A DNA stretch of 64,000 nucleotides. Source: Hyalella azteca (lineage: Eukaryota > Arthropoda > Malacostraca > Amphipoda > Hyalellidae). This document shows, piece after piece, positions 33,701-44,335 of this stretch (within the stretch, counting starts at the first letter, position 1; each line of letters starts with the position of its first letter). The DNA lies in contig NW_025936103.1 of the NCBI RefSeq assembly GCF_000764305.2, positions 348,202 through 412,201 of the forward strand, written 5' to 3'. Below the pieces are notes generated by a model, which did not search any database, was not told the DNA's origin, and was given only the letters and a program-made list of their open reading frames with translations. Both the position numbers and the translations under genes were made by a program.

Positions 33701-36700
33701 AATTTCAACGTAAATATATCATTGCAGCAGGTGGACCACTAGAACATCATTTGTATTTCCCGCATCATCATTAGGTACCCGCGTTTTTCATTTGTATCTA
33801 CATCATCATTTGTATATTACATCATTTGTTTATACCCACAGCCCAGCTCTACAGTGGTAATGTCAACATTGTTGCTGTAACATTTATTAGTCATGTTGAT
33901 ATATTCTTGTGTGTAATATAGCTCATCAATACACTTATCTGTGTAATTTGTTCAATGTAAAAAGGGTTGTTAATGATGCTTCATGTTTTATAGCATGCGT
34001 CAGAAGTTATAGCAAATGTTGATAGATCCCTCCCTGGTAGCGGCAGTGTCAGAATAAGTTGTCACTGTCACGGTATAATTAATGGTGAGATGTTGATGTG
34101 GTATTAAGAAGGCATTAATATGGTATTAAGATGGTATTAATATGGTATTAAGATAGCATTAATACCATATAATGATGGTATTATATAATGGTATTAAGAT
34201 GGCCTTTGAAGGTATTAAGATGGTATTGTCACCAGGGTCGCTGTGTGCCCTGGCGTTCAAGGTGACGTACGACCCTCAGAGGGGCGGCCTGCTTACCTTC
34301 GTGCGAGTCTACAGCGGCGCCATTGACAAGGTAATAACTGGGTAATGCTTTAGTTACTTGCTCAGTGAGGGTAATGCTGTAGTTACTTGCTCAGTGAGGG
34401 TAATGCTGTAGTTACTTGCTCAGTGAGGGTAATGTTTGTATTACTGCAGGCTTTTAGTGTTAGTGACATCAACACTGCCAATGTTGTTTCAGTTACAACT
34501 GTGCAGTTTTCAATGCACTGTTGCTTAGCTTTGAAATTTTCTCAAGCCATTGGTAAAATTTAGTCAAAAAATTTGTAAGCGTGTAAACGCTTGCACTGAC
34601 GAATAAATTTGTACAATGTTGGTTTCATTGTTGATGAAGATTCATTTGTGGTATGTTATGCTATTCTTTCATTCATTTATTATCGTGTAAGTGCTTGTGT
34701 TTTCAATACGAAATTGTGTTTCTGGCCGAATTTGTGTTGTTAATATACTGTATTATTTGTATTGTATATTATAAATGAATAAAGCAATAATGAACATAAT
34801 TGTTATTGTGTTGGCAGAACAAGCCGCTGTACAACGTGTCCCAGCGTTGCCAGGAGCGGCCTGCCAGGATGTACGTGGCGCTGGGAGGCGACCTCCTGCC
34901 TACTGACAGCGTCCCTGCTGGCAGCATCGTCGTCCTGGCAGGGCTGAAGGTGATGTCAGGGTTGAAGGTGATGATGGTGCTGGCAGGGCTGAAGGTGATG
35001 ATGGTGCTGGCAGGGCTGAAGGTGATGGTGGTGCTGGCAGGGCTGAAGGTGATGATGGTGCTGGCAGGGCTGAAGGTGATGATGGTGCTGGCAGGGCTGA
35101 TGGTGATGATGGTGCTGGCAGGGCTGAAGGTGATGATGGTGATATCTAGGTATTTGTTGGTGATGGTTGGTGCTGTGAGGTATTTGTTGGTGATGGTTAA
35201 GGCTGTGAGGTATTTGTTGGTGATGGTTGGTGCTGTGAGGTATTCGTTGGTGATGGTTGGTGCTGTAAGTTCATCTGTTTGTGCGCAGAACACCAGCACC
35301 GGTGACACCCTCGTCAGCAGCAAGGACGACGTACGAGCTGCTAGACTACGACTCAGGAACACTGATACTGGCAACGCTAGTGCTAGTGCTGACAGAGCTA
35401 GTGCTGGTGCTGACAGAGCTAGTGCTGGTGCTAGTGCTAGTGCTGGTAGTGCTAGTGCTAGTGCTGGTGCTGAAGATGGTGACAGTGATGATGAAGACAG
35501 CGTTGAGAAGAACGAGCATCTCCTGGTGGGGGTGAAAGTACCAGAGCCTGTTTTCTTCTGTGCCATTGGTTAGTATTCTTTCTATTCTATTCTTTCTATT
35601 CTATTCTTTCTATTCTATTCTTTCTATTCTATTCTTTCTATTCTATTCTTTCTATTCTATTCTTTCTATTCTATTCTTTCTATNTTCTATTTTATTCAGA
35701 ATAGAATAGAATTCTTTCTATTCTATTCTTCTGTGCTATTGGTGATTATTCTTTCTATTTTATTCAGAATAGAATAGAATTCTTTCTATTCTATTCTTCT
35801 GTGCTATTGGTGATTATTCTTTCTATTTTATTCAGAATAGAATAGAATTCTTTCTATTCTATTCTTCTGTGCTATTGGTGATTATTCTTTCTATTTTATT
35901 CAGAATAGAATAGAATTCTTTCTATTCTATTCTTCTGTGCTATTGGTGATTATTCTTTCTATTTTATTCAGAATAGAATAGAATTCTTTCTATTCTATTC
36001 TTCTGTGCTATTGGTGATTATTCTTTCTATTTTATTCAGAATAGAATAGAATTCTTTCTATTCTATTCTTCTGTGCTATTGGTGATTATTCTTTCTATTT
36101 TATTCAGAATAGAATAGAATTCTTTCTATTCTATTCTTCTGTGCTATTGGTGATTATTCTTTCTATTTTATTCAGAATAGAATAGAATTCTTTCTATTCT
36201 ATTCTTCTGTGCTATTGGTGATTATTCTTTCTATTTTATTCAGAATAGAATAGAATTCTTTCTATTCTATTCTTCTGTGCTATTGGTGATTATTCTTTCT
36301 ATTTTATTCAGAATAGAATAGAATTCTTTCTATTCTATTCTTCTGTGCTATTGGTGATTATTCTTTCTATTTTATTCAGAATAGAATAGAATTCTTTCTA
36401 TTCTATTCTTCTGTGCTATTGGTGATTATTCTTTCTATTTTATTCAGAATAGAATAGAATTCTTTCTATTCTATTCTTCTGTGCTATTGGTGATTATTCT
36501 TTCTATTTTATTCAGAATAGAATAGAATTCTTTCTATTCTATTCTTCTGTGCTATTGGTGATTATTCTTTCTATTTTATTCAGAATAGAATAGAATTCTT
36601 TCTATTCTATTCTTCTGTGCTATTGGTGAGTCTCCACATCCTCGGTGCTCTGCATCTATATTCCCTGATTAATGATATTATTCCAGTATATCTTTTTTCA

Positions 36701-39700
36701 TAACTTGCTGTGTAAAAGTTATATTTCTTTTACTATGTATATTGAACAGTTGATTTTATTGGACTGTTGAATGTATAACGGTTTAATTATTGTAAATATC
36801 CAGGTAAGGTATAACGGTATAATTATTGAATATGTACAGGTTATCTTCATTATATGATACGTTTGATCTTCTAATAATATTATTGAATATGTACAGGCCA
36901 TGTATAACTGTATAATTATTGTATATGTACAGGTTATGTTTATTATATGNCATCCACCATGTCCACCGGTTACAGGGATGGGTGAGCTGCACCTGGAGGT
37001 GGTGGTGGAGGGGTTGAGGACGCGGCACCAGGTGGAGGTGGAGGTGGGCCGCCTCCAGGTCGCCTACAGAGAACACCCGCAGGCCTCCGCCTCCAGGACC
37101 ATCACCGTCGACAAAACAATTGGTGATTATCACCCCTACCTGCGTGATTATCACCCCCTACTTAGGTGATTATCACCCCCTACTTAGGTGATTATCACCC
37201 CCTACTTAGGTGATTATCACCCCCTACTTAGGTGATTATCACCACCTACTAAGGTGATTATCACCCCCTACTTAGGTGATTATCACCCCCTACTAAGGTG
37301 ATTATCACCCCCTACTTAGGTGATTATCACCCCTACCTGCGTGACAGGGCGAGCCTCACCCTGTCCTCCCCCTGCCCCAGGTGGGGTGAAGCAGCTGGTG
37401 AGCCTCACCCTGAGCGTGGACCCGGCACCCGACGATCACCCGCGGCACTTGCATAAAAGAGAAGCTTCTGCCGAACTACACCAAATATAAATATACCGTA
37501 TGTATGAATTAATATATATATGAATAAAACTGTAAATTTATCCCATTTGCGTAGTGCTAGCTTTGCCAACCTCGTCTTGGGCTTCCCTCAGAACCTGGAC
37601 AGCCTGAAGCGCCCTCAGCTCGCCGCCCTCAGGAGGGGCGTGGACGGCGCCCTGAGCTACGGGCCCGTCCTCGGCTACCCCGTCCACGGCGCCGCCGTCC
37701 ACCTCCTGCACTGCACCGCCAGCCGCTCCACCGCCTCCGCCGTCCTCGCCTCCACGGCCGCCCAATGCCTCAAGCAGGTGGACTGGCTTAGGGGACTTGG
37801 TGGGCTGCCTCAGAAGACTTAGTGGGCTACCTCAGGGGATTTAGTGCCTATTAGACTTAGTGGGTTTGAGTTTTTGGTCTTATTGGGCTAGCTTATTAGA
37901 CTTAGTGGGCTGGCTTATTGGGCTGGTTTATTGGACTTAGTAGGCCGGCTTATTAGACTTAGTGGACTGGCTTATTGGACTTGGTTGGCTGGCTTATTGG
38001 CCTTAGTGGGCTGTCTTATTGGATTCGGTGGGCTGGCTTATTGGCCTTAATAGGCCGGCTTATTAGACTTAGTGGACTGGCTTATTGGACTTAGTTGGTT
38101 GGCTTATTGGACTTAGTTGGTTGGCTTATTGGCCTTAGTGGGCTGGCTTTTGGACAATGACACTCAATGGACGACACATATGGCAGCGACCACTTCCTTA
38201 TACTGAAAGTTTTTGCGATACACCAGACCTTACCCACTGAACCCAGATATATCTTAATAAATCATAAAAAGCGCCGAGTGAAAGACGTTCAGAATGAGAC
38301 ACACATGCCAGAATCAAAACTGGACTTGTCTATGAACGAAATGACAAGCTAATTCGCAGATACCATCTGAATGGCTGCGAATACAGCGATTCTTACTCCC
38401 AAGACGAAATTTTCCGCCACCGTGCCCCATAGTGGTACGATTGCTGCACTCGCGCAAACCTGGAAAGGAAACGAGCCTAGCGTCGCTTCCAGCGCAGTGG
38501 CAGCATCGCCAGCAAAATGTCATATGAAAGAGCATGACTACAACGCTATCACTAGTGGACTCTATCCGTAACACAACTGCAAGGAAATGCACCGGAGTCT
38601 TTAGAACATCGCCCGTCATCAGCTTCTATACAGAGAGCGCTGAACCGCCACCACTCTACTAACTACACAGTGCGTATCTCATGCTCTAATTAATAACGCT
38701 CCTCAAATAACTCCCGCAGTCCCCAAAATTGCGTAGCGTTATGGCCGACTACCGAGTAAATTTACTCTCAGACAAGGTCCCGTCCTCTGAAAACCATGGA
38801 ACACTTCTGGCAGCACCACAGATACCAGAGATACGAGTGAGACCTGTGAACCTCAAGGAGATGGACACGTGGTGAATGTTCGTAGATTTTTTCCGTTCAG
38901 ATAAAAACTACCCAGAAAAACCCACAACACATCCGACAGCGCTGAAAAACAAAATCCTAATCCAAGTAACCAGGTAGCATGTGGGATCGACGCACATCTA
39001 CACAGATGGCTACAAATCGGACGGTGCAGTGGGCTGTGCGTCGTGTCCGGTGCTGCATTAATTTCAAGAAGACTCAACCCTAATTCGTCAACCTGCACCG
39101 CTGAGCTCCTGGGAGTCCTTAGCTAGTCCCAAGACCCCATACGTTCCTTACTGCAACGACTGTCTAGTCCCCCTAACTGTTCTGCACGCGATTGCAGAGT
39201 GCCATCAACTACAGCGTCGACCGGAGAAACTGCTTCCCAAATACCCCTCTACAACCTACTAGTACCAAACCCGGACAAAATCTTTACGAGGTCTTTCGAT
39301 TTAACTTCGGAAAAGACAACCTCAATCGATATCGAACTCAATGTGATCAACTTTGGGAACTCTAGGCCTGCCTCGTGTGCCCCAAGGTGATGTCACTCAC
39401 ACACTCATCATACGACTCGTATCCCAATCCTCGCGACGGCAAGCCTTGACCGCTGCACCGAGCGATGTGGGAACGGTTCCAGTGATTCCAGTGCGGACAT
39501 CCGCACTGGAAGCAAGAAACGACCACCACCGCTGAGTGGACCAGACTGCAAATCAGAAACTCTCGAGAACGACGGCGCAGCGTAAATCAGAATGGAACCT
39601 TCGGCGCGAAATGGATTAGGATTTTCTGAAGCGCTAGAGGCCACTGTAACGCAGTGGTTAGCACCACTGTAAGCACAGTGATGGCGGCACCAAGATAAGA

Positions 39701-41172
39701 GGAGTTAGCTCTGGGCTGGAACCTTGGTAATCTCTGTACTTTTTTCGGTGACTTTGGTGGGCGGCATTTGGTTGCCGTAGGTAGTGGGTGCTTCCAGCAC
39801 GACCTTGGGTGTGTGCCCCTAAGGTCTGAACGAACTCTGGGTTCTTAAAGCAAAAAATAGGTTCTTGTTACCTGAGGGGTCTTATGGTAGGTAGAATGGT
39901 ACCTATGTTGCCTAAGGTCTTATGGGAAAAATCTACTACTACTACTACTTACCGGACTTATTGCTTATTGGACTTATCGGACTTATGGCTTATTGGACTT
40001 ATCGGACTTATGGCTTGTTGGACTTATCGGACTTATGACTTATTGGGCTTATTGGACTTAACGGACTTATGGCTTATTGGACTTATCGGACTTTGGCTTA
40101 TTGGACTTAACGGACTTATGGCTTATTGGACTTATCAGACTTATGACTTATGGCTTATTGGACTTATTGGACTTTGGCTTATTGGACTTAACGGACTTGT
40201 GGCTTATTGGACTTAATGGACTTGTGGCTTATTGGACTTATGGCTTATTGGACTTTGGCTTATTGGACTTATCGGACTTAGTGACTTTGTCAGCTCGCGT
40301 GTCAGCAACGTAATGTCGTCACTTTTGCAGCTGCTTGCCGAAGCTGACTGCCGGCTGGCAGAGCCTATCATGCTGCTGACGGTTGCGGCTGACGCTGACC
40401 ACGCTGACCTCCTCATCGCTGACCTCAAGAAACGTTCAGCTGACGTCAGACACGTCCTTGTCAGGAACGACACCAAGGTGAGCTGACACTCGTCCTATCG
40501 GGGTGATTATGCCCTCATCATTTCAGATAGTGGTGGTGATTAAGTTCTGAATATGTCAGCAGGGGTGATTATGCCCTCATTATGTCAGCAGGGGTGATTA
40601 TGCCCTCATTATGTCAGTTGGGGGTGATTATGCCCTCATCATGTCAGCAGGGGTGATTTCGCCCTCATTATGTCAGCTGGGGGTGATTATGCCCTCATCA
40701 TGTCAGCATGGGTGATTAGGCCCTCATTATTATTATTATTATATTATTAGTCCATTATTAGGCAGGGGTGATTAGGCCATTATTATCACCCTCATCATGT
40801 CAACCGGGGTGATTTTGCCCTCATTATGTCAGCTGGGGGTGATTATGCCCTCATTATGTCAGTTGGGGGTGATTATCACCAAATATTCATCACATACTAT
40901 TTGCGATGATGTGACATGCCGTGTGGTCCTTCCAATANTGCGGTCCTTGGCATACCGTGTGGTCCCTGTCATGCCGTGTGGTCCCTGTCATGCCGTGTGG
41001 TCCCCAGCATGTGGAGGCACACGTCCCGCTGGCAGAGCTGCTGGGCTACGCGTCAGCGCTGCGTAGGCTGACGTCAGGTCGCGCGTCGTTCTCGATGTCG
41101 CTGCTGCGTTACGACGTCATGTCAGACCAGCGTCAGCGTCTCGCCGTCAGCCGCACTCACGGCGTCTCCTAG
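30768..41172 (+). CDS. GFM2: Mitochondrial ribosome-releasing factor 2 / EF-G2 (multi-exon, incomplete in assembly)
   Basis: A translational GTPase that, with the recycling factor, splits mitochondrial ribosomes after termination. Exons I can place are 30768-30922, 31162-31275, 31762-31914, 32270-32427, 32801-32888, 33295-33568, 34236-34330, 34818-34949, 35289-35568, 36976-37122, 37381 to about 37450, 37555-37777, 40331-40477 and 41008-41172 (stop TAG). Phases agree at nearly all joins. GTPase motifs are G1 AHIDAG/KTTTTE (split by an intron), switch [13 protein letters not shown]3 DTPGHVDF and G4 [18 protein letters not shown] after G3 marks GFM2 rather than GFM1. Later exons carry domain II ([11 protein letters not shown]), the GDTLVSS and PEPVFFCAI segments, GMGELHLEV, domain IV, and the C-terminal [17 protein letters not shown]. 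Problems: the first exon is not found, exon 33295-33568 changes frame near 33435-33470, and the roughly 39-residue segment expected between FFCAI and GMGELH is absent. The 3' border of exon 37381 also has no GT donor before a stop at 37486. Coding exons are GC-rich and introns AT-rich or satellite. Confidence 0.9.
31905..32165 (+). repeat. Degenerate repeat copied from an exon end (GFM2 intron 3)
   Basis: The exon ends GCTTCTGCTG before donor GTTAGT. The intron then contains about seven more copies of a block centred on TGATCTTCTGCTGGTCAGTT, so exon-end plus donor sequence is reiterated at 32-60 base spacing. Confidence 0.85.
32212..32269 (+). repeat. Duplicated 5' part of a GFM2 exon (decoy acceptor)
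   Basis: ACCTCAG then GTGTGGAGGC at 32205-32221 is repeated as CCCCAG then GTGTGGAGGC at 32264-32279. The 58-base block copies the acceptor and the first 44 exon bases with a few substitutions. The downstream copy keeps the protein frame, so the upstream one is a decoy; using it would shift the frame (58 is not a multiple of three). Confidence 0.85.
34080..34225. repeat. GATGGTATTAA repeats in a GFM2 intron
   Basis: Irregular units of AAGATGGTATTAATATGGTA run almost up to the acceptor at 34235. Confidence 0.85.
34331..34440. repeat. 29-bp repeat after a GFM2 donor site
   Basis: Three to four units of GGTAATGCTGTAGTTACTTG plus CTCAGTGAG begin directly at the donor GTAATAACTGGGTAATGC. Each later unit starts AGGGTAATGC, so a GGTAA donor-like element is repeated. 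Confidence 0.85.
34950..35280 (+). repeat. 27-bp minisatellite made from exon end plus donor (GFM2)
   Basis: The exon ends GTCCTGGCAGGGCTGAAG before donor GTGATG. The intron then has eight units of GTGCTGGCAGGGCTGAAGGT plus GATGATG, followed by a 30-base family GGTATTTGTTGGTGATGGTT plus GGTGCTGTGA (35150-35270). The whole 339-base intron is a multiple of three with no stop in the exon frame. Confidence 0.92.
35570..36630 (+). repeat. 68-bp minisatellite with hairpins (GFM2)
   Basis: After a (TTCTATTCTA)n run with a single N at 35684, about 13 units of 68 bases follow. Each contains TTCTTCTGTGCTATTGGTGA, a near copy of the preceding exon end and donor (TTCTTCTGTGCCATTG/GTTAGT). Each also has an inverted pair AGAATAGAATAGAA/TTCTATTCTATTCT able to form a 14-bp stem. 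It occupies the place where one GFM2 exon is missing. Confidence 0.93.
37121..37340 (+). repeat. 22-bp minisatellite beginning at a GFM2 donor
   Basis: About nine units of GGTGATTATCACCCCCTACT plus TA. The first unit is the splice junction itself (exon ...ATTG/GTGATTATCACCCC). The unit contains a small GGTGATTATCACC palindrome. Confidence 0.93.
37778..38160 (+). repeat. TGGCTTATTGGACTTAG repeats, GFM2 intron (left part)
   Basis: The array begins at the donor (GCAG/GTGGACTGGCTTAGG) and continues as units of GTGGGCTGGCTTATTGGACT plus TA. Related units resume at 39945-40280 just before the next exon, so one array is probably split by the retrotransposon remnant between them. Confidence 0.85.
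38167..39390 (+). pseudogene. Decayed non-LTR retrotransposon with endonuclease and RNase H remnants
   Basis: [12 protein letters not shown] (38170-38205) matches the endonuclease GSDHxPI signature of I/jockey-type elements. Around 38990 [17 protein letters not shown] is an RNase H core (TDGSK). Around 39150 a CX2CX7HX4C zinc knuckle ([17 protein letters not shown]) ends the ORF. The polymerase domain is mostly lost and stops and shifts interrupt all parts. It is inserted in a GFM2 intron, same strand, within a minisatellite. Presence of RNase H favours the I/R1/LOA group rather than CR1. Confidence 0.75.
39640..39880 (+). mobile_element. Possible tRNA-like element beside the retrotransposon
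   Basis: CACTGTAACGCAGTGGTTAGC resembles a tRNA A box (consensus TGGCNNAGTGG plus TTAGC). A GGGCTGGAACCTTGG segment 75 bases on is only a weak B-box match. It could be a SINE or the 3' end of the retrotransposon. Confidence 0.3.
39945..40280 (+). repeat. GGCTTATTGGACTTATCGGACT repeats, GFM2 intron (right part)
   Basis: About 20 short units of TGGCTTATTGGACTTATCGG, ending 50 bases before the acceptor of the exon at 40331. Composition and motif match the left part at 37778-38160. Confidence 0.88.
40490..41007 (+). repeat. 29-bp GGGGTGATTATGCCCTCAT array and 19-bp pre-acceptor array
   Basis: About nine units of GGGGTGATTATGCCCTCATT plus ATGTCAGCA fill the intron. Four units of CATGCCGTGTGGTCCCTGT run into the acceptor itself (GTGTGGTCCCCAG/CATGTGG), so here the 3' splice site is part of the repeat. 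A single N is at 40938. Confidence 0.9.
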
Positions 41173-41490
41173 ACCATGTCAGCTCCACGTACCATGTCAG
41201 CTCTACCTGCCATGTCGTTATCACGTACCATGTCAGCTCTACCTGCCATGTCAGCTCTACCTGCCATGTCTGTATCACGTACCATGTCGGTTCTACGTAC
41301 CATGTCGGCACCACGTACCATGTTGGTTCTACGTACCATGTCGGCACCACGTACCATGTCGGTTCTACGTACCATGATGGTTCTACGTGTCATGTTGGTT
41401 CTACGTACCATATTGGCACCACATACCATGTCGGCCCCACGTACCATGTCGGTTCTACGTACCACGTCGGCCCCACGTACCATGTCTATA
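41173..41490 (+). repeat. 18-19-bp array directly after the GFM2 stop
   Basis: Begins right after the TAG with units such as CCATGTCAGCTCTACCTG, later ACCATGTCGGTTCTACGT, about 17 in all. If transcribed it forms the start of the 3' untranslated region. Confidence 0.92.
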
Positions 41491-41589
41491 GTTTACTATA
41501 TATGTATGTCTGCAGTGGTAGTGTCTAATGACATTATCACCACGACCACCATAACACTCCACCACCACCACAAGCATATCACTCCACAA

Positions 41590-41830
41590 TCTCCACCACC
41601 AGCGGATATCGACTGTTATTAGAGAAGTGAACTTCTAATTAAAAGATCGCCTGCTATTTCAAGTTTTTTATTCTCCCTGGGACCTTTGCCTTTATACAGT
41701 TTACTACCTATCTACTATTATCGACCACCACACCACCATTATTGCGGATCTCGACTGTTATTAGAGAATTTAAATTATAAATAAAAGATCGCCTGATATT
41801 TCAAGTTTTTTCTTCTCCTTGGATCCTTTT
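41590..41830 (+). repeat. Duplicated putative 3' end segment of GFM2
   Basis: Two diverged copies (about 41600-41690 and 41740-41830) share TCGACTGTTATTAGAGAA, then AAAAGATCGCCTG and TATTTCAAGTTTTTT. The second has AATAAAAGA, a usable polyadenylation signal. The transcript probably ends here (inference). Confidence 0.6.
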
Positions 41831-41834
41831 AGCG

Positions 41835-42500
41835 TCTTCATTCGGAAAAGAAATATTTTTGCTGTATTCAGAAACATTATTCAGAAATATTAGCTATATT
41901 CATAAATTTTATTGAGAAATATTCGCGGTATTAAGGTAGCTATTGAATGGCGCAGCGCTCGGTCTTATTAAAGCTGCGACACATCAGAGACCTGAATAAA
42001 AACACATCAGAGACTTGATAAAGACATCCCATGCTTTTGTTGAAGATTTGGCTTCGTTCTCAGCTTTAAGGCTTTCGATATGAAATATTTATTGAATATA
42101 AATCTTTAAAGATTGCGGATTTCTTTAGACTTGTTTGTTTACACGGCTAACCAAACATTTACCTACATAACCCATTAAGTTACCTTCCAGCCATCGAAGG
42201 TAATATGCGAGCATTGAATTACCAACCATGTACGAATTTCCATTTCTTGCTAATCGTTGAATTACGAGGGTTGTTACGTTAGCTACAAGGTTACCTAAAT
42301 TAACCACATTAAACTGATGCTTAACCCACTGATCACTAATTGCTAGTTATTTGTCACGATTCTTGATTGCTAGTGAATGTTTGGATATAGAAAGGTGATA
42401 CCCACGCCGGGGCTGCACAAACTTCATCACTAACTAATAGTGAAATTGCTCAAAATATTTAGATTTTTTTTTTTAGATTGAGATAGCTGCTGGACTTATT
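41835..42500. other. Intergenic, nothing recognised
   Basis: AT-rich sequence with short internal similarities (CAGAAATATT, ACACATCAGAGAC twice). No gene, RNA or complete element seen. Confidence 0.6.
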
Positions 42501-42501
42501 G

Positions 42502-42636
42502 CCTGGTCCGTAATTTGCTAGGCATTTTAAGACTGAACATATGCTCCTGCATAGCTTCGTCTATTCTTATTACCTGGTCCGTAATTTGCTAGGCATTTTA
42601 AGACTGAACATATGCTCCTGCATAGCTTCGTCTAGT
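42502..42636. repeat. 71-bp tandem duplication at a retrotransposon 3' end
   Basis: CCTGGTCCGTAATTTGCTAG through GCATAGCTTCGTCTA occurs twice with a 71-base period (42502 and 42573), essentially identical. The right copy contains the end of the ORF described at 42570-42783. Confidence 0.95.
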
Positions 42637-42783
42637 CTGTTTTTGAAAATGTTCATACTCGGAGCTTCAACGATGCTATCAGGGAGGCTGTTACACATGT
42701 CGGTGACTCGAAGCGAGAAGAAATGTTGTCGCATGGATGTGTTCCAACGCTGTTTTTTTAGACCGGCGCGGTTACACGGCTAG
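42570..42783 (-). pseudogene. CR1/L2-type retrotransposon ORF2 C-terminus
   Basis: About 70 codons on the minus strand end in TAA at 42572-42570. They read MRQHFFSLRVTDMCNSLPDS, then IVEAPSMNIFKNRLDEAM. This is the typical C-terminal tail of CR1/L2-like elements (HFFSxRVxxxWNSLP ... SxNxFKNRLD). The rest of the element is absent (5'-truncated), as is common for non-LTR insertions. Confidence 0.75.
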
Positions 42784-42789
42784 CTTAGT

Positions 42790-43990
42790 AACTTTCGTGT
42801 TACATTCTAATCAATTATATATCTGACTATTTATTGTTCGTTTCGCGTTTTCAATATTTATACCAGGATAAGACTCATAAGAGTAACTAACACACTTGAA
42901 TTATTGCTGCTTCGATGTATTAATAATTCATGTAGAACAATGGCGGTGATAGGGCATGTTACGAGAAGCTAAGCCTACTTCAACATTCAACCCACATGAG
43001 CGGCTGAATGTAACTGCGGACATATATTAATTTTCACACTTTATTCATTGTTTCGATATTCAATTCTCAGAACAACGAATTTATCAATCATACTTCGATC
43101 TTTTTATTGGTCATTTAAACGTCAAACTTTTTTCTCGCCTCTAGTTACACATCTTAATAACTAGTTTAATTGATATTCTCTATTTTTGCTAGAAACTACA
43201 AAAGCCGATCTGTGTAGACGGTTTTTTTTATCCATTAACGTCTTCCCACCAAGTTAGTACACAGCTTATTCAGTTAAGCGTTTTGTTCAGCCTATACGTA
43301 GGTAATGGCCACAAGGGTAGTTTTCTCGACCATTTAGACGACGCAAGACATTTCATGCGTAAGAAGTTACACATTTAAGACATTTCATGCGTAAGACATT
43401 CCACATTTATAGTTACATTACTCAGGAATTACATTATAAACGCGATCGTGCAAGCTAGCACCTACATACCCTATGAACTCTAAAGTCTACGAACGATAAC
43501 TCGTCGCGGAACGTTGATGACATTGATGACTGTTTAACGATTTCGTATACAATGGTTTAAAATATTACTTTTTTAGTGTTTATATAGGAACAATTGCCGC
43601 TGTTCTTTGAATCCGTGAAGGGATTAGGATTCCATGCAACGGGTCGAGCGCTTGACGCTGGCACCTCTATTTGTTTCTTAAATTTTATTTGTTCACTTCC
43701 AATCAGTATTTTGAAATGGCGATTAATTTCGGTGGAATTTTTTCTTTCAAGATAAATAACTATTGGCAATAGCAATAGGTTTTGTAATTTCAATTTTGAA
43801 AAGCGTTTTAATTCTTAACTAGCGTTCCAGTAGCGCATAAATCCCATAGGATTTATTCAGCCACTGTGATGTGTATCCAAATATATTAATTCTTCTATAG
43901 GCAACGGGCGCTGAATGCATGAAGACCTGATACCAACCAGTCGCTTACATTACACTACCCAACACAGACTTGCCACCGACCTGCCAATGA
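42790..43990. other. Intergenic, nothing recognised
   Basis: AT-rich with no supported gene. A small duplication of TTTCATGCGTAAGA occurs at 43350 and 43385. Confidence 0.6.
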
Positions 43991-44004
43991 CTTGCCACAG
44001 ACCT

Positions 44005-44100
44005 ATGTTATGTTATGTTATGTTATGTTATGTTATGTTATGTTATGTTATGTTATGTTATGTTATGTTATGTTATGTTATGTTATGTTATGTTATGCTA
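44005..44100. repeat. (TTATG)n microsatellite
   Basis: About 19 perfect pentanucleotide units of ATGTT. Confidence 0.98.
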
Positions 44101-44195
44101 CCTGTAAATAAACAGTGCTTTTTAGAAGCGCCGGGCGGTAATGTTACTCCTGTTTTTAGTAGGCAAACATCTTATTATTATGTTTACATGTTCAA

Positions 44196-44335
44196 CTTTT
44201 TAGCGCATTTTCTCATTTATGGAAAAAAGGTGCTATTGTGCTAGTCATGTCCGTCCGTCTGTCAGTGGCTTCACGTTTTCGTAGACGTTTTCGTCGACGA
44301 CGACTGCAGTGAGTACTGAGTTATATTTTCTCATC
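44196..44335. repeat. Dispersed repeat, copy 1
   Basis: TTTAGCGCATTTTCTCATTT through GCACTATTGTGCT-like, GTCCGTCCGTCTG and CACTGAGTTATATTTT segments recur at 55900-56045 with the same order. It is a short interspersed element of unknown class. The two copies share no obvious terminal repeats. Confidence 0.75.
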
